From positions 1-64,000 of the forward strand of contig SVOY01000015.1 in assembly GCA_015066105.1 (NCBI GenBank): 64,000 nucleotides of DNA. The letters run 5' to 3'. Below, in pieces: positions 55,501-64,000 of this stretch. The notes beneath the pieces are model-generated. The model saw only the letters and a program-made list of their open reading frames with translations. It made no database searches and was not told the DNA's origin. How positions within the stretch are numbered: the first letter of the stretch is position 1; each line of letters opens with the position of its first letter. The position numbers and the translations under genes were made by a program. The DNA is from Oscillospiraceae bacterium. GTDB taxonomy: Bacteria > Bacillota > Clostridia > Oscillospirales > Acutalibacteraceae.

Positions 55501-56016
55501 TTATCTCGATGAATACTTTTCTGCTTTTCTGATAAGTGCCGCAACGGGTATAACCAATGTGGCACAAAGGAAGTTGCTCGCGCAGTGGATAAGGTCAAAG
55601 GAAAAGCCTGCCGCTATCCATGAGAGCATACCTTTAAAGTCAAGGCCGAAGAAAACAGCCTGAACGGGAGCGTAGAGTATGCCGTAAAAAATTCCGTGCA
55701 GACCGCATACCGTCATATAGATAAGAGGCGCGGCCTTTTTCGGCAGCTTTTTCGGTAAAAGCATTGTAACACCCCAGAGCACCGTCCATATATAAAGGTA
55801 GGGCACCCACCAGGTGGAAAAGCCTGAAAGCAGACCCGTGATAAACACGAAAACGTAGATGGGGTAAAGGGCCTTTTTGCGATAAACAAGGGTAAGTGCC
55901 ATTGTAAGCACGCCTATAAGGTGAATATTAGGCAGGGCCTCCATCAGCATTTTTGAGCAGTACATAACCGCACCGAGCATGCTGAAAACGGCAGCCTCCT
56001 TAACAGTCAGCTTCAT
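55501..56016 (-). CDS. ECF transporter S component-like protein
   Basis: 171 aa, about 5-6 TM; downstream of a cobalamin riboswitch and DUF4430 gene. Confidence 0.8.
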   Translation of the reverse strand: MKLTVKEAAVFSMLGAVMYCSKMLMEALPNIHLIGVLTMALTLVYRKKALYPIYVFVFITGLLSGFSTWWVPYLYIWTVLWGVTMLLPKKLPKKAAPLIYMTVCGLHGIFYGILYAPVQAVFFGLDFKGMLSWIAAGFSFDLIHCASNFLCATLVIPVAALIRKAEKYSSR

Positions 56017-56462
56017 CCCTTTGTTGCAACAAGGCGGTAGGTTTCACCGCTTACAATGTCGGTCATATCAACACCTGTGGGTGCCATTTCCGTGCCGATG
56101 TAAAATGCCCAGTACATTCCGTCGGTGTCATAGTCAAGGGTGATACCGTTTACGGCTTTGACGTAAAGGCCGTAGGGGCCTTCCTCACCGTCGATAAGCT
56201 CAAGCTCCTGAAGAGCCTCGCCGACGATTTTTTTGTCGGTATTTATTGTGTAGTAGGACTCCGCACCCTCCTTGTCGCTGACACAGAAGGTGAAGGTTTT
56301 TTCTCCCTGACCGAAGGTGGCAACAATTTCCGTTGAGGTGTTACCGTCGGTAAGGTTTGGTGTCTCTTTCGTGCAGGCGGTTGTAAACATTGCTATGGCC
56401 GCAACAAGCAAGATACAAAGGCACAAAGAGCAAAGCTTTTTGAAATTAAACTTTTTTTGCAT
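56013..56462 (-). CDS. DUF4430 domain lipoprotein (putative corrinoid-binding)
   Basis: 149 aa; signal/lipobox-like TTACTKE; GLYVKAVNGITLDYDTDGMYWAFYIGTEMAPTGVD. Confidence 0.83.
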   Translation of the reverse strand: MQKKFNFKKLCSLCLCILLVAAIAMFTTACTKETPNLTDGNTSTEIVATFGQGEKTFTFCVSDKEGAESYYTINTDKKIVGEALQELELIDGEEGPYGLYVKAVNGITLDYDTDGMYWAFYIGTEMAPTGVDMTDIVSGETYRLVATKG

Positions 56463-56494
56463 TTGTAAAACTCCTTTGTTATTTTATTTCCCTT

Positions 56495-56700
56495 TCCGAT
56501 GAGCTCATCTGCCGGCACTCGCGGCAATAAGAAAGGCCTTGTCAGCCGGGTATTTCGACTCGGTGCATTTCTGCCACCTTCTCAAGCAAAATGCTCAATG
56601 GTCTGTCCCCAGTTTGCGGCAACGGGCAAGGCGGAAATTTTGGTGTGCACCTCACGGCGACGGGCTCGTACAGGAGTTTCACCTGTTTCCCCGTTCTGAC
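56495..56700 (-). promoter_or_regulatory. cobalamin riboswitch
   Basis: - strand ggggaaacaggtgaaactcctgtacgagcccgtcgccgtgaggtg and B12-box-like gagtcgaaatacccggctga. Confidence 0.85.
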
Positions 56701-56730
56701 AGAAAAAATTATAGCACCCCGCAAATAAAA

Positions 56731-56763
56731 AATCAAGGCAAACTCCTTTGTGTTCGCCTTGAT
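56731..56763. terminator. hairpin terminator
   Basis: atcaaggcaaactcctttgtgttcgccttgat. Confidence 0.7.
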
Positions 56764-56774
56764 TTGTGCTTTTA

Positions 56775-57581
56775 TTATGAGAAAAATTTTACATCTATAC
56801 TTCCTACGCCGCCTTCAAGCTGTATTCGTGTATCGCCGTTGCCAAGCAGTGTGTCATTTCTCACCGCGGCACCGTCAAAGGTTATACTGCCCAGACCCGT
56901 TTCAATGTCAAAGCTGTAATTTGCCTTTGCGTCGGTAAGTGCAAGCCTGAGCTCACCCACACCGCTTTCAATTTCTGCCGTTTCTTTAATTTGCGTTGTA
57001 ATATCGGCTGAGCCCACGCCAAGCGAAAAATCGAGCCTTCTGAAGCTGCTGCTTTCAACGGTAAACTCACCTGCACCGCAGTCGATATCAGCTTTTTCGG
57101 TAACGGTAAGCTCCTTGAAAAGGGTATTGCCCGCACCCGTGTCAAGGCTTAAGCTTCTGGCTTTAAGCACTTCAGCCTCAAGCGCGGAGGCACCAAGCTC
57201 AAGAGTAACCTTGTCAAAGACAAAACCGTCGGGAACAAAAACCGTAAGCTTTCGGCTGCCGTTAAGCTTTAAAAGGCTTCCCTTTTCCTCAACGGTGATT
57301 TTGCTGCCCTTGGTCTTCACTCTGAAAAAACCGGTATCCGCTTCAACGGCGAGACTGTCAGAGCTCACAAAGGAGATATCTGCACAGGCAACCTCTACAT
57401 CAAGCTCCGAAATTTCCGTAGCGGAAAAGCTTGTCACCTCGCTTGAAGGGGATGCGGAAGACGGGGAAATAATGCCGCTTAAAATTCCCGTTGCACCGAG
57501 TATACCGCCCAAAATCATTACAATCAGAATAATCGCGAAGCAGTCGGCAATCTTTTTTATAATCTTACCCTGCTCGTTCAT
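56775..57581 (-). CDS. DUF4097-like beta-solenoid membrane-anchored protein
   Basis: 268 aa; one TM; repeats ISELDVEVACADISF, LDFSLGVGSADI, AEIESGVGELRLALTDAKANYSFDIETGLGSI. Confidence 0.85.
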   Translation of the reverse strand: MNEQGKIIKKIADCFAIILIVMILGGILGATGILSGIISPSSASPSSEVTSFSATEISELDVEVACADISFVSSDSLAVEADTGFFRVKTKGSKITVEEKGSLLKLNGSRKLTVFVPDGFVFDKVTLELGASALEAEVLKARSLSLDTGAGNTLFKELTVTEKADIDCGAGEFTVESSSFRRLDFSLGVGSADITTQIKETAEIESGVGELRLALTDAKANYSFDIETGLGSITFDGAAVRNDTLLGNGDTRIQLEGGVGSIDVKFFS

Positions 57582-58261
57582 TTCAGGTCAACTCCTCCGA
57601 AAAGGCAGGTGGCGTTTATAAACACAGTGGGTGCATTCTGAATGGGCGGGAAGGGGCGTTTTTTTGTAACGCCGCCGAAAATTGAGCTTGACCTTACAAC
57701 AACATTTACATTCTGCGGCAAAATTATATCAATGCCGCCGAAGGTTGCGTAGGCGTTTATAACGCAGTCAAAGGGGATATTGGCAAAGCCGAGGTCGCAG
57801 TTTACGCTACCGAAGGCGGCCGTCAGGTCAATGCCGGAAAAATCCTGGCCTGCAAAATTCAGATTTTGCGAAGAGAAGGTTGCGTAGGTGCCCTTTTGTG
57901 AGGGGGATTTGCCGTTGAGCTCCTTGATTCTCTTGGCGGTCTTGCCGCCGAAGGCATCCTTGAAAATAAGGCTGAGACCGATGTAAACGAGAATTGCGGG
58001 GAAAATCAGCTTACGCACCGATTCAAAGGTGATAATATCCTGGCAGATAAGAAGTGCCACGGAGCCTATGCTGATGCCGGCAAGGTTTGCCCACACATCC
58101 TTGCCCCTCAAAAGGCCGACAAGGCAGGGGATGATAATAATCAGAGTCCACCAGCCGTCAAAGAAGATGTCAATATTCGTATATCCCAAGGCGTTGAGGC
58201 CGAAGATTACGCCGAGCACGACAAGAATAAGACCGTAGGTTATATTTTTGAAGTTTTTCAA
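57578..58261 (-). CDS. LiaF-like/DUF5668 membrane protein
   Basis: 227 aa; N-terminal TMs; FGGIDIILPQNVNVVVRSSSIFGGV. Confidence 0.85.
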   Translation of the reverse strand: MKNFKNITYGLILVVLGVIFGLNALGYTNIDIFFDGWWTLIIIIPCLVGLLRGKDVWANLAGISIGSVALLICQDIITFESVRKLIFPAILVYIGLSLIFKDAFGGKTAKRIKELNGKSPSQKGTYATFSSQNLNFAGQDFSGIDLTAAFGSVNCDLGFANIPFDCVINAYATFGGIDIILPQNVNVVVRSSSIFGGVTKKRPFPPIQNAPTVFINATCLFGGVDLK

Positions 58262-58417
58262 AGTTTATCACATCCTTTAATAATATAATAAAGCAAACAG
58301 TTAAAAAAATCTATAAAAATTACAAAATTGTTCTAAAATAAGATGTTGAAAAAAGTGCGCAAAACAACTTGACAACGCGAAATAATGTTTGTATAATAAT
58401 TGAAGCTGAAAAGCCAC

Positions 58418-58504
58418 GCCGGTGTGGCGGAATAGGCAGACGCAAGGGACTTAAAATCCCTCGGTGGCAACACCGTACCGGTTCAAGTCCGGTCACCGGC
58501 ACCA
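58418..58504 (+). tRNA. tRNA-Leu (anticodon TAA), CCA encoded
   Basis: gccggtgtggcggaataggcagacgcaagggacttaaaatccctcggtggcaacaccgtaccggttcaagtccggtcaccggcacca. Confidence 0.96.
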
Positions 58505-58691
58505 ATACCCGAGAATCCTTTATTTATAAGGCTTCTCGGGCTTTTGTTTTGTCTGAAAACCGTGATTTTATGAGTGCTGTTTTGGGCCCGTTTTTGGCAG
58601 AAAATCGACATTTGCCCTCCGTTTGCCCTCCGAGGGCATAAAAACATGCTGTTTTTTACTGTCGAAAATCCGTCAAAATTACCAACAAAAA

Positions 58692-59969
58692 TCATTCTTT
58701 TCCGCTGGGCAGAACTCCCATAATAGCAGTAGCCGAATTAATTTTTGAATTGAAATCAAGGTGGGTATAAATGTTCGAGGTGGTGGAAATGTCGCTGTGA
58801 CCGAGCCATTCCTGAATTTCCTTGAGAGAAACGCCGTTTGCATAAAGCAGACTTGCACAACTGTGACGAAGGTCGTGAAAGCGTATCCGCCTCATTCCGA
58901 TTTTCTCTAAAAACTCGGGAAAGTATTTTGTGATGTAGCCCGGTTTTACCAGTTCACCGATTTTATTTACATAAATATACCCGTTATACTTCTGACAATA
59001 GAAGTTACCGCAAAGCTCTCTGTTCTTTTCTTCCGCCTCTTTAAGCCTCAGAAGATATTCTTCCATAGGCTTTATAAGAGGAAGCCTTCTGAATGAGGAT
59101 TTCGTTTTGGTGCGTTCCTTTTCAACAAGCTGAATCTTTCCGTCAACATAAACCTCGGTGACAATTCTTTTTACCGTGAAGGTTTTGTTTTTGAAATCGA
59201 CTGCATCCTATTTAAGACCGCATACCTCGCTTCTGCGAAGTCCGTAGAAAGCACCCATTACAATAGCGAATTCAAGAACATCGCCCTTGCATTTTTCAAG
59301 AAGCTCCTGGATTTCTTCTTCCGTATAGGCTTCACCCACAAAGCGCTCCTTTTTCGGTCTGTCAATTCTGTCAGCAGGGTTGACATCAATAAGACCTATT
59401 TTAAAAGCATAATGCAGAGCTTTTCGGATGTTTGCGTGGTAATGAATAATGGTGTTTGCCGAAACTCCGTTGACCGTCATTTCAAAGGTGTAAAAATCCT
59501 GAATCTGCTTTGGTGTAACATCCTCAAGCATAATACCGGGATAATGCTCTTCAAAGTACGGGATGATTTTTCTGTTGATAACACGGCAATATCCGCCGTA
59601 GGTTGACACTTCAACATTCACCTTTGACATCTGAAGCCAATCCTGTAAAAATTCCTTAAAGGGCGTTTTTTGCTTTTCTGGCGGTGAATATACCTTTTCT
59701 TTTTGGAGTTCACCGTTTTTTAGCTTTTCTTCAAGCTCCTCACAAGCCTCACGGAGCATTTTTTCAGCTCTCTTTTTGTTTCCCTTCACAGGCAAGCCCG
59801 TTGACCTGGAGGGATTTTTTCTTTTGCCGTCACTGTCGGTATAATTGAGAACTATGTGGTAAATACCGCCTCGTTCTCTGAGATGACCTGTAACTATTTG
59901 TATCACTTCCTTTTCTTGTTTTTTATGAATCTGCCGCTGACACCTATATGTTAGCGGCAGATTTGACAT
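58692..59969 (-). pseudogene. tyrosine recombinase/integrase interrupted by one in-frame TAG at 59208-59210
   Basis: continuous reading frame on both sides: ...FYGLRRSEVCGLK*DAVDFKNKTFTVKRIVTEVY...HDLRHSCASLLYANGVSLKEIQEWLGHSDISTTSNIYTH. Confidence 0.9.
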
Positions 59970-59986
59970 TTTGCAAATGTGTGAGA

Positions 59987-60202
59987 TTATGTTTTGTTAT
60001 CTACTAATTCGAGGTATTCAAAAACATTGATTTTCGGGATGAGATATTTATTGCCTATAATAAAGCTTTTGATTGCACCGCTTTTGAGGAGCTTATAGGC
60101 AGTTTTAATGTTTATACCGCCAAGCATTTCACAAAGCTGATGGGCGTTTACCACATCGGGATATTCCCTGAATAATAACTTATACGCTTCCTGTGATTTC
60201 AT
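59987..60202 (-). CDS. excisionase-like helix-turn-helix protein
   Basis: 71 aa; VVNAHQLCEMLGGINIKTAYKLLKSGAIKSFIIGNKYLIPKINVFEYL. Confidence 0.88.
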   Translation of the reverse strand: MKSQEAYKLLFREYPDVVNAHQLCEMLGGINIKTAYKLLKSGAIKSFIIGNKYLIPKINVFEYLELVDNKT

Positions 60203-60217
60203 AGCATCCCTCCTTCC

Positions 60218-61066
60218 TCACCTTGCATCTCTCTGCCGCATCAGGTACCTATGATAATGTTCAACAGCTTTAATCACGAACTCCTGCTTCTGCTTTTCCG
60301 TAAACCTTGATTTAAAGTATCTCTCAATGCTTTCCGTAGGAATCTTCAGATAATCCTTCTGATTTGCTTTAGCCTCCGCCATAATCTCAGCTATTCTGTC
60401 CGATGTGAGTTGACCTTCCGTGTGAAGCTTCTTCATACGTACCGTTTGTGAGTACGAGGGTGTAACCTCTTCGTTTTCATAAAACCCGTAAACCTCATTC
60501 TGCTCCTCTGCCGGCAGAAAGGACAGCTCAACAGCGGGAGTAAAAGCTATTCGCCCTTCGTCAACTAACTTTAATATCTCGGGAATGAGATAAGTTAATC
60601 TGATATATCGCCTGACAGTTTCACGGCTTTCGTTGTTTTCTTTGCCGACTTCTTCTGCTGTACGGAACTTCGACACAGACTGTGTAGAAGTTAAATCCGT
60701 CCTTGCTCCTTGATTTTTAAGTGCATCCATTTTCATTTTGTAAGCGTGTGCTTTCTCACTCGGCAACACTTCATCTCTTTGTAAGTTAAGGTCAACGAGT
60801 ATAACCGTTGCTTCATCTCTTGTGAGCTCTTTCACAATACAAGGTATACTTTCAATGCCGAGTCTTCTGCAGGCCTCAGCTCTTCTGTGACCACTGATGA
60901 TTTCGTAGTTGCCGTCGTCAAGACTGCGTACAATAATTGGTGTAAGTACTCCTAAATTTGAAATGCTGTCAATAAGCATCTCAAAGGCTGTGTCCTCTCT
61001 GAAAATGAAAGGATTGTTTTCGAATGATTTTAAATTTTCGATTCTGATTTCTGTTAATGTTGTCAT
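60218..61066 (-). CDS. ParB/RepB/Spo0J family protein
   Basis: 282 aa; LGVLTPIIVRSLDDGNYEIISGHRRAEACRRLGIESIPCIV. Confidence 0.93.
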   Translation of the reverse strand: MTTLTEIRIENLKSFENNPFIFREDTAFEMLIDSISNLGVLTPIIVRSLDDGNYEIISGHRRAEACRRLGIESIPCIVKELTRDEATVILVDLNLQRDEVLPSEKAHAYKMKMDALKNQGARTDLTSTQSVSKFRTAEEVGKENNESRETVRRYIRLTYLIPEILKLVDEGRIAFTPAVELSFLPAEEQNEVYGFYENEEVTPSYSQTVRMKKLHTEGQLTSDRIAEIMAEAKANQKDYLKIPTESIERYFKSRFTEKQKQEFVIKAVEHYHRYLMRQRDAR

Positions 61067-61131
61067 AATGATTAACCTCCTAAATTTTAAAATAGATTTT
61101 GATTTTTGTTTTCAAGGAAGGATGTAATAAT

Positions 61132-62151
61132 TCAATAACACTCTGTGATGTCATCATCATTTATGCATTCTTCCGCTACAAGCGACCATTGCCAGCGTTT
61201 GCCTTCCTTTGTGCTTACGCATCCGAGCTCACTCTTTGCTTTGATTGCCGTGCTCTTTCCTATGCGTTCCTGCTCCATTCGGCTCATAATGTCCGCCTGT
61301 GCCCTCGGTCCGTCAGTCAGCATTTCCAAAAGTAATTCTTTTGCCTTTGTAATCTGTTCGTTAGGTCTGCCCGAAGAAGAGGAATAAGAGCTTAAGATAT
61401 CGTCTGCCGTTCTCGCAGTTTCTTCAACCCACTCAATGCCGTCCTGTGTGATGTTAAAAATAACTGCGTTACCCGTCGGAGCAAGGTTGCTCTTTTGTAC
61501 CGCCATAACTCTTTCGTCGGGTCTGTCCTTATCTGTTCTCGCAATGAGTAAACAGCTTCTCGCCGCACCTACCACATCAATAGAGCCAAGGCTACGGTAA
61601 AGAGCTTTTGTTCCGCCCATTTTGTTCATGTGACCGACAATTACAACGGCACAGCCCGTTTCCTTTGCGGCTTGTATCAAAGGATTGAACTGCGCTCTGA
61701 CATCGTTAGCAATGTTCAGTGAAACATCACCGCCGATGTAAGCTGACAATGGGTCAAGGATAACGAGCTTAGCGTTAGTCGCCTTTATTGCGTCAGCGAT
61801 TCTTCTGTCGCTGAAAGTCAATGTCTTTTCTTTCTCGTCTATGAAATGAAGCTTTGTTGTATCACCTCCCGCCTTTATGAATCTCGGTACAACAGTGTCC
61901 TCTGCATCATCCTCCGTTGTCTGATAAATAACATTCATCGGTTCAATTTCTTCATCACAGAAGGGAAGACTCTGACCTGTTGTTAAAAGTGCCGCGAGTG
62001 TCAGCATAAAGGTACTCTTACCGTCACCGGGGTCACCCTGTAAGAGTGTGATTTTTCCGTAAGGGATGTAGCCCGGCCACAGCCATCGGACCTCCTTTAC
62101 TTCAATCTTATCGGCACTGATTATGTCTAATGTTTTGTTTTCGTCAAGCAT
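61132..62151 (-). CDS. AAA family ATPase, RepA-like
   Basis: MLDENKTLDIISADKIEVKEVRWLWPGYIPYGKITLLQGDPGDGKSTFMLTLAALLTTGQ; start trimmed from the ORF-track start. Confidence 0.9.
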   Translation of the reverse strand: MLDENKTLDIISADKIEVKEVRWLWPGYIPYGKITLLQGDPGDGKSTFMLTLAALLTTGQSLPFCDEEIEPMNVIYQTTEDDAEDTVVPRFIKAGGDTTKLHFIDEKEKTLTFSDRRIADAIKATNAKLVILDPLSAYIGGDVSLNIANDVRAQFNPLIQAAKETGCAVVIVGHMNKMGGTKALYRSLGSIDVVGAARSCLLIARTDKDRPDERVMAVQKSNLAPTGNAVIFNITQDGIEWVEETARTADDILSSYSSSSGRPNEQITKAKELLLEMLTDGPRAQADIMSRMEQERIGKSTAIKAKSELGCVSTKEGKRWQWSLVAEECINDDDITECY

Positions 62152-62171
62152 TTTTATTCCTCCTTTAATTT

Positions 62172-63190
62172 TTATCTTGACTGCTCGTAATCGTTTAAGG
62201 TTTGTGTTCTCGTACTCGGACCTAAGCTTCTTTCCTGCCATAGGGCGTGGTCATGAAGCTCGTCCATTAAATCTTTAACAAGAGTGTCACGGGAAATAAC
62301 TCTGTCGCAGATTTTTATGTGCTTTCTCAAAGTTGTCAGATGTGCGGTAATATCTTTGTTATGTTCTCTGAGCTCATTAGCATTTTGTGTGTCACCGCTT
62401 CTGTCGGCTCGCTTGATTGCATTTCGTACTTCCTTACGAAGGTTGATAAGCTCATTGTATTCTCTCATTGTCTTCTCTTTGAGCTCGATAAGGTCTTCGT
62501 AAGATTCAACATCGTTGTCGCACAAAAGATTTTGTTCTTCACAGAATTTATCAAACTTCAGAATTTCTTTTTGTAAGTAGAAGGACACCTCTCTGTTTTT
62601 CTCCGGATACTTTTTCACATAGGCAAGACCGGGAACAAAGTGAGAGTAAAGGTCATAGAAGGTAACATAGCTGTTGTTAACATCTCCGTCAAAGAAAATA
62701 TCCTTTACTCTTGTCTGTTCGGGCACATTAATTCTTTTCAGGTAGTGCTTATTGTTGTAAATGAATTCAAGAATTTCATCGGTGCTAAATCCTTCACCAA
62801 GGTCGCACAGTCTTATGGGTGACTTAATGAAGGGATGGTCTACTGCAAGTTCGTCACCGATGAAAAACATATTGTACCTTCGCTTCTCCATAAGCTGCTC
62901 AAATTTTTCTGGAGAGTAAGACATTGCCATGCACTCCCGAATGTCACGCTTAACATTTGTGTACTTGGTCATCTCTCCGTTCTTCTCCGCAAGGTACTGC
63001 ATCCGTGAGGGAGCCTTGCGGGGATTTTCAATAACGGACAGGCCGTATTCTCTGCAAAGTTCATCGGATGCTCTTCTCATTTCTCTGTAGCTTGCCCTGC
63101 AGGCGTTGAACTTTTTTCCGTCAACAAATGAAACCGAGTTAAGAACAAAATGTGAGTGTGCGTTATGCTGTAAAGGGTGAAGTGAGTATC
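62172..63190 (-). pseudogene. N-terminally truncated relaxase/mobilization protein
   Basis: open frame upstream of the ORF-track Met encodes LHPLQHNAHSHFVLNSVSFVDGKKFNACRASYREMRRASDE (HxHxH-like relaxase motif), then an in-frame stop; no upstream motif I region. Confidence 0.7.
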
Positions 63191-63270
63191 ACCCAAATAC
63201 AACATAGCCGGACACTCATTTGTGACAGAAAGAGTATAAAAGAGCTATGAAAAATTCAAGGAGGTGCAGA

Positions 63271-63549
63271 ATGTCCAACTTTATTGAAGATTTCTACTAC
63301 GGTAACATTGAACCACAGGAGTGCACAACGGAGCTTACAAAAAAGGTCAAAAAGAGCCTTAGTGAGCTGAGTGCAAAAGAAGAACAGCTTTCTTTCGTTC
63401 TCTCTGATAAGGAAAAAGAGCTGTTCCTTGATTACACAAGTACATATAACAAATTTTCAAGTATTTGTAATGCTGACAGCTTTACCGTAGGCTTCAGACT
63501 CGGAGCAAAATTCACTTATGACACTTTTGTTGAAAACAGGAAAGGATAA
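63271..63549 (+). CDS. DUF6809-like mobile-element hypothetical protein
   Basis: MSNFIEDFYYGNIEPQECTTELTKKVKKSLSELSAKEEQL; RBS aaggaggtg. Confidence 0.75.
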   Translation: MSNFIEDFYYGNIEPQECTTELTKKVKKSLSELSAKEEQLSFVLSDKEKELFLDYTSTYNKFSSICNADSFTVGFRLGAKFTYDTFVENRKG

Positions 63550-63554
63550 CCGTT

Positions 63555-63920
63555 ATGGAAAAGAAAAAACAGATAACCTACCGCCGTGTCGGAGACTTTT
63601 TAATCCCGAACCTTATCTTGCCGCCCGAAGAAGCGAACATTACTCTCGGCAAGTGGGGAATGATGTACAAATCTTATCTTGAAAAACATAAAAGCCCACT
63701 GTTTAATTCGCTCCTTATCAAAGGCAAGCTCTATCAGCACTGTGCCGAGGTGGAAAATCAGGCACGGGATATGTTTGATAACATTGTTGAGCAGATGAAA
63801 GAAAAAGAAGGTGTTACAGAACAGTTAAAAGAACAAGACCAGTTTGAGTGGATACAGAGAATGGGTAATATTCAGCAAAGAGCAAGTGAGATTGTTTGTA
63901 CAGAGCTGATTTATGCTTAA
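63555..63920 (+). CDS. TnpV-like transposon-encoded protein
   Basis: 121 aa; ITYRRVGDFLIPNLILPPEEANITLGKWGMMYKSYLEKHK. Confidence 0.88.
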   Translation: MEKKKQITYRRVGDFLIPNLILPPEEANITLGKWGMMYKSYLEKHKSPLFNSLLIKGKLYQHCAEVENQARDMFDNIVEQMKEKEGVTEQLKEQDQFEWIQRMGNIQQRASEIVCTELIYA

Positions 63921-63930
63921 TCAGGTAAAA

Positions 63931-63975
63931 GAGAACAGCCACAGTTTTCCTTTTCAGGTTGACTGTGGCTGTTTT
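63931..63975 (+). terminator. hairpin terminator after TnpV-like gene
   Basis: acagccacagttttccttttcaggttgactgtggctgt. Confidence 0.8.
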
Positions 63976-64000
63976 CATATATTCACTTTTACTCTGTATC

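Larger units (their letters stand above)
58505..64000. mobile_element. integrative/mobilizable element adjoining tRNA-Leu (right end outside window)
   Basis: integrase, Xis-like, ParB-like, RepA-like, relaxase remnant and TnpV-like genes. Confidence 0.8.

Overview
The window looks like a chromosomal segment of a spore-forming, anaerobic Clostridia/Oscillospiraceae-type Firmicute. This is inferred from spoIIA, ctsR-mcsA-mcsB-clpC, ffs-dnaX-ebfC-recR and era/recO/mutS2 gene content; no taxonomic search was possible. About 58 kb is housekeeping and accessory genes. The last ~5.5 kb is the start of an integrative/mobilizable element beside a tRNA-Leu(TAA), with an amber-interrupted integrase, Xis-like, ParB-like and RepA-like genes, a truncated relaxase and TnpV. 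The most interesting region is 22.5-23.9 kb. It holds five tandem small ORFs (36-52 aa) absent from the supplied ORF track because they are under 60 aa. They have good Shine-Dalgarno sites and near-consensus TTGACA-17-TATAAT-type promoters, and the units end in terminator hairpins. They form two paralogous pairs plus a Trp-rich singleton, and resemble leaderless bacteriocin or phenol-soluble-modulin-type amphipathic peptides. A second unusual theme is several unrelated intergenic tandem repeats that all have an exact 7-bp period. One 17-unit array has no phase slips, and another copy has run into the 3' end of clpC. Other points include a 190-bp-offset direct duplication, a MITE-like element with ~27-bp inverted repeats, an aconitase-X plus flavin-oxidoreductase operon, a cobalamin-riboswitch/DUF4430/ECF-S unit and a BlaR1-like sensor with a non-PBP ectodomain.
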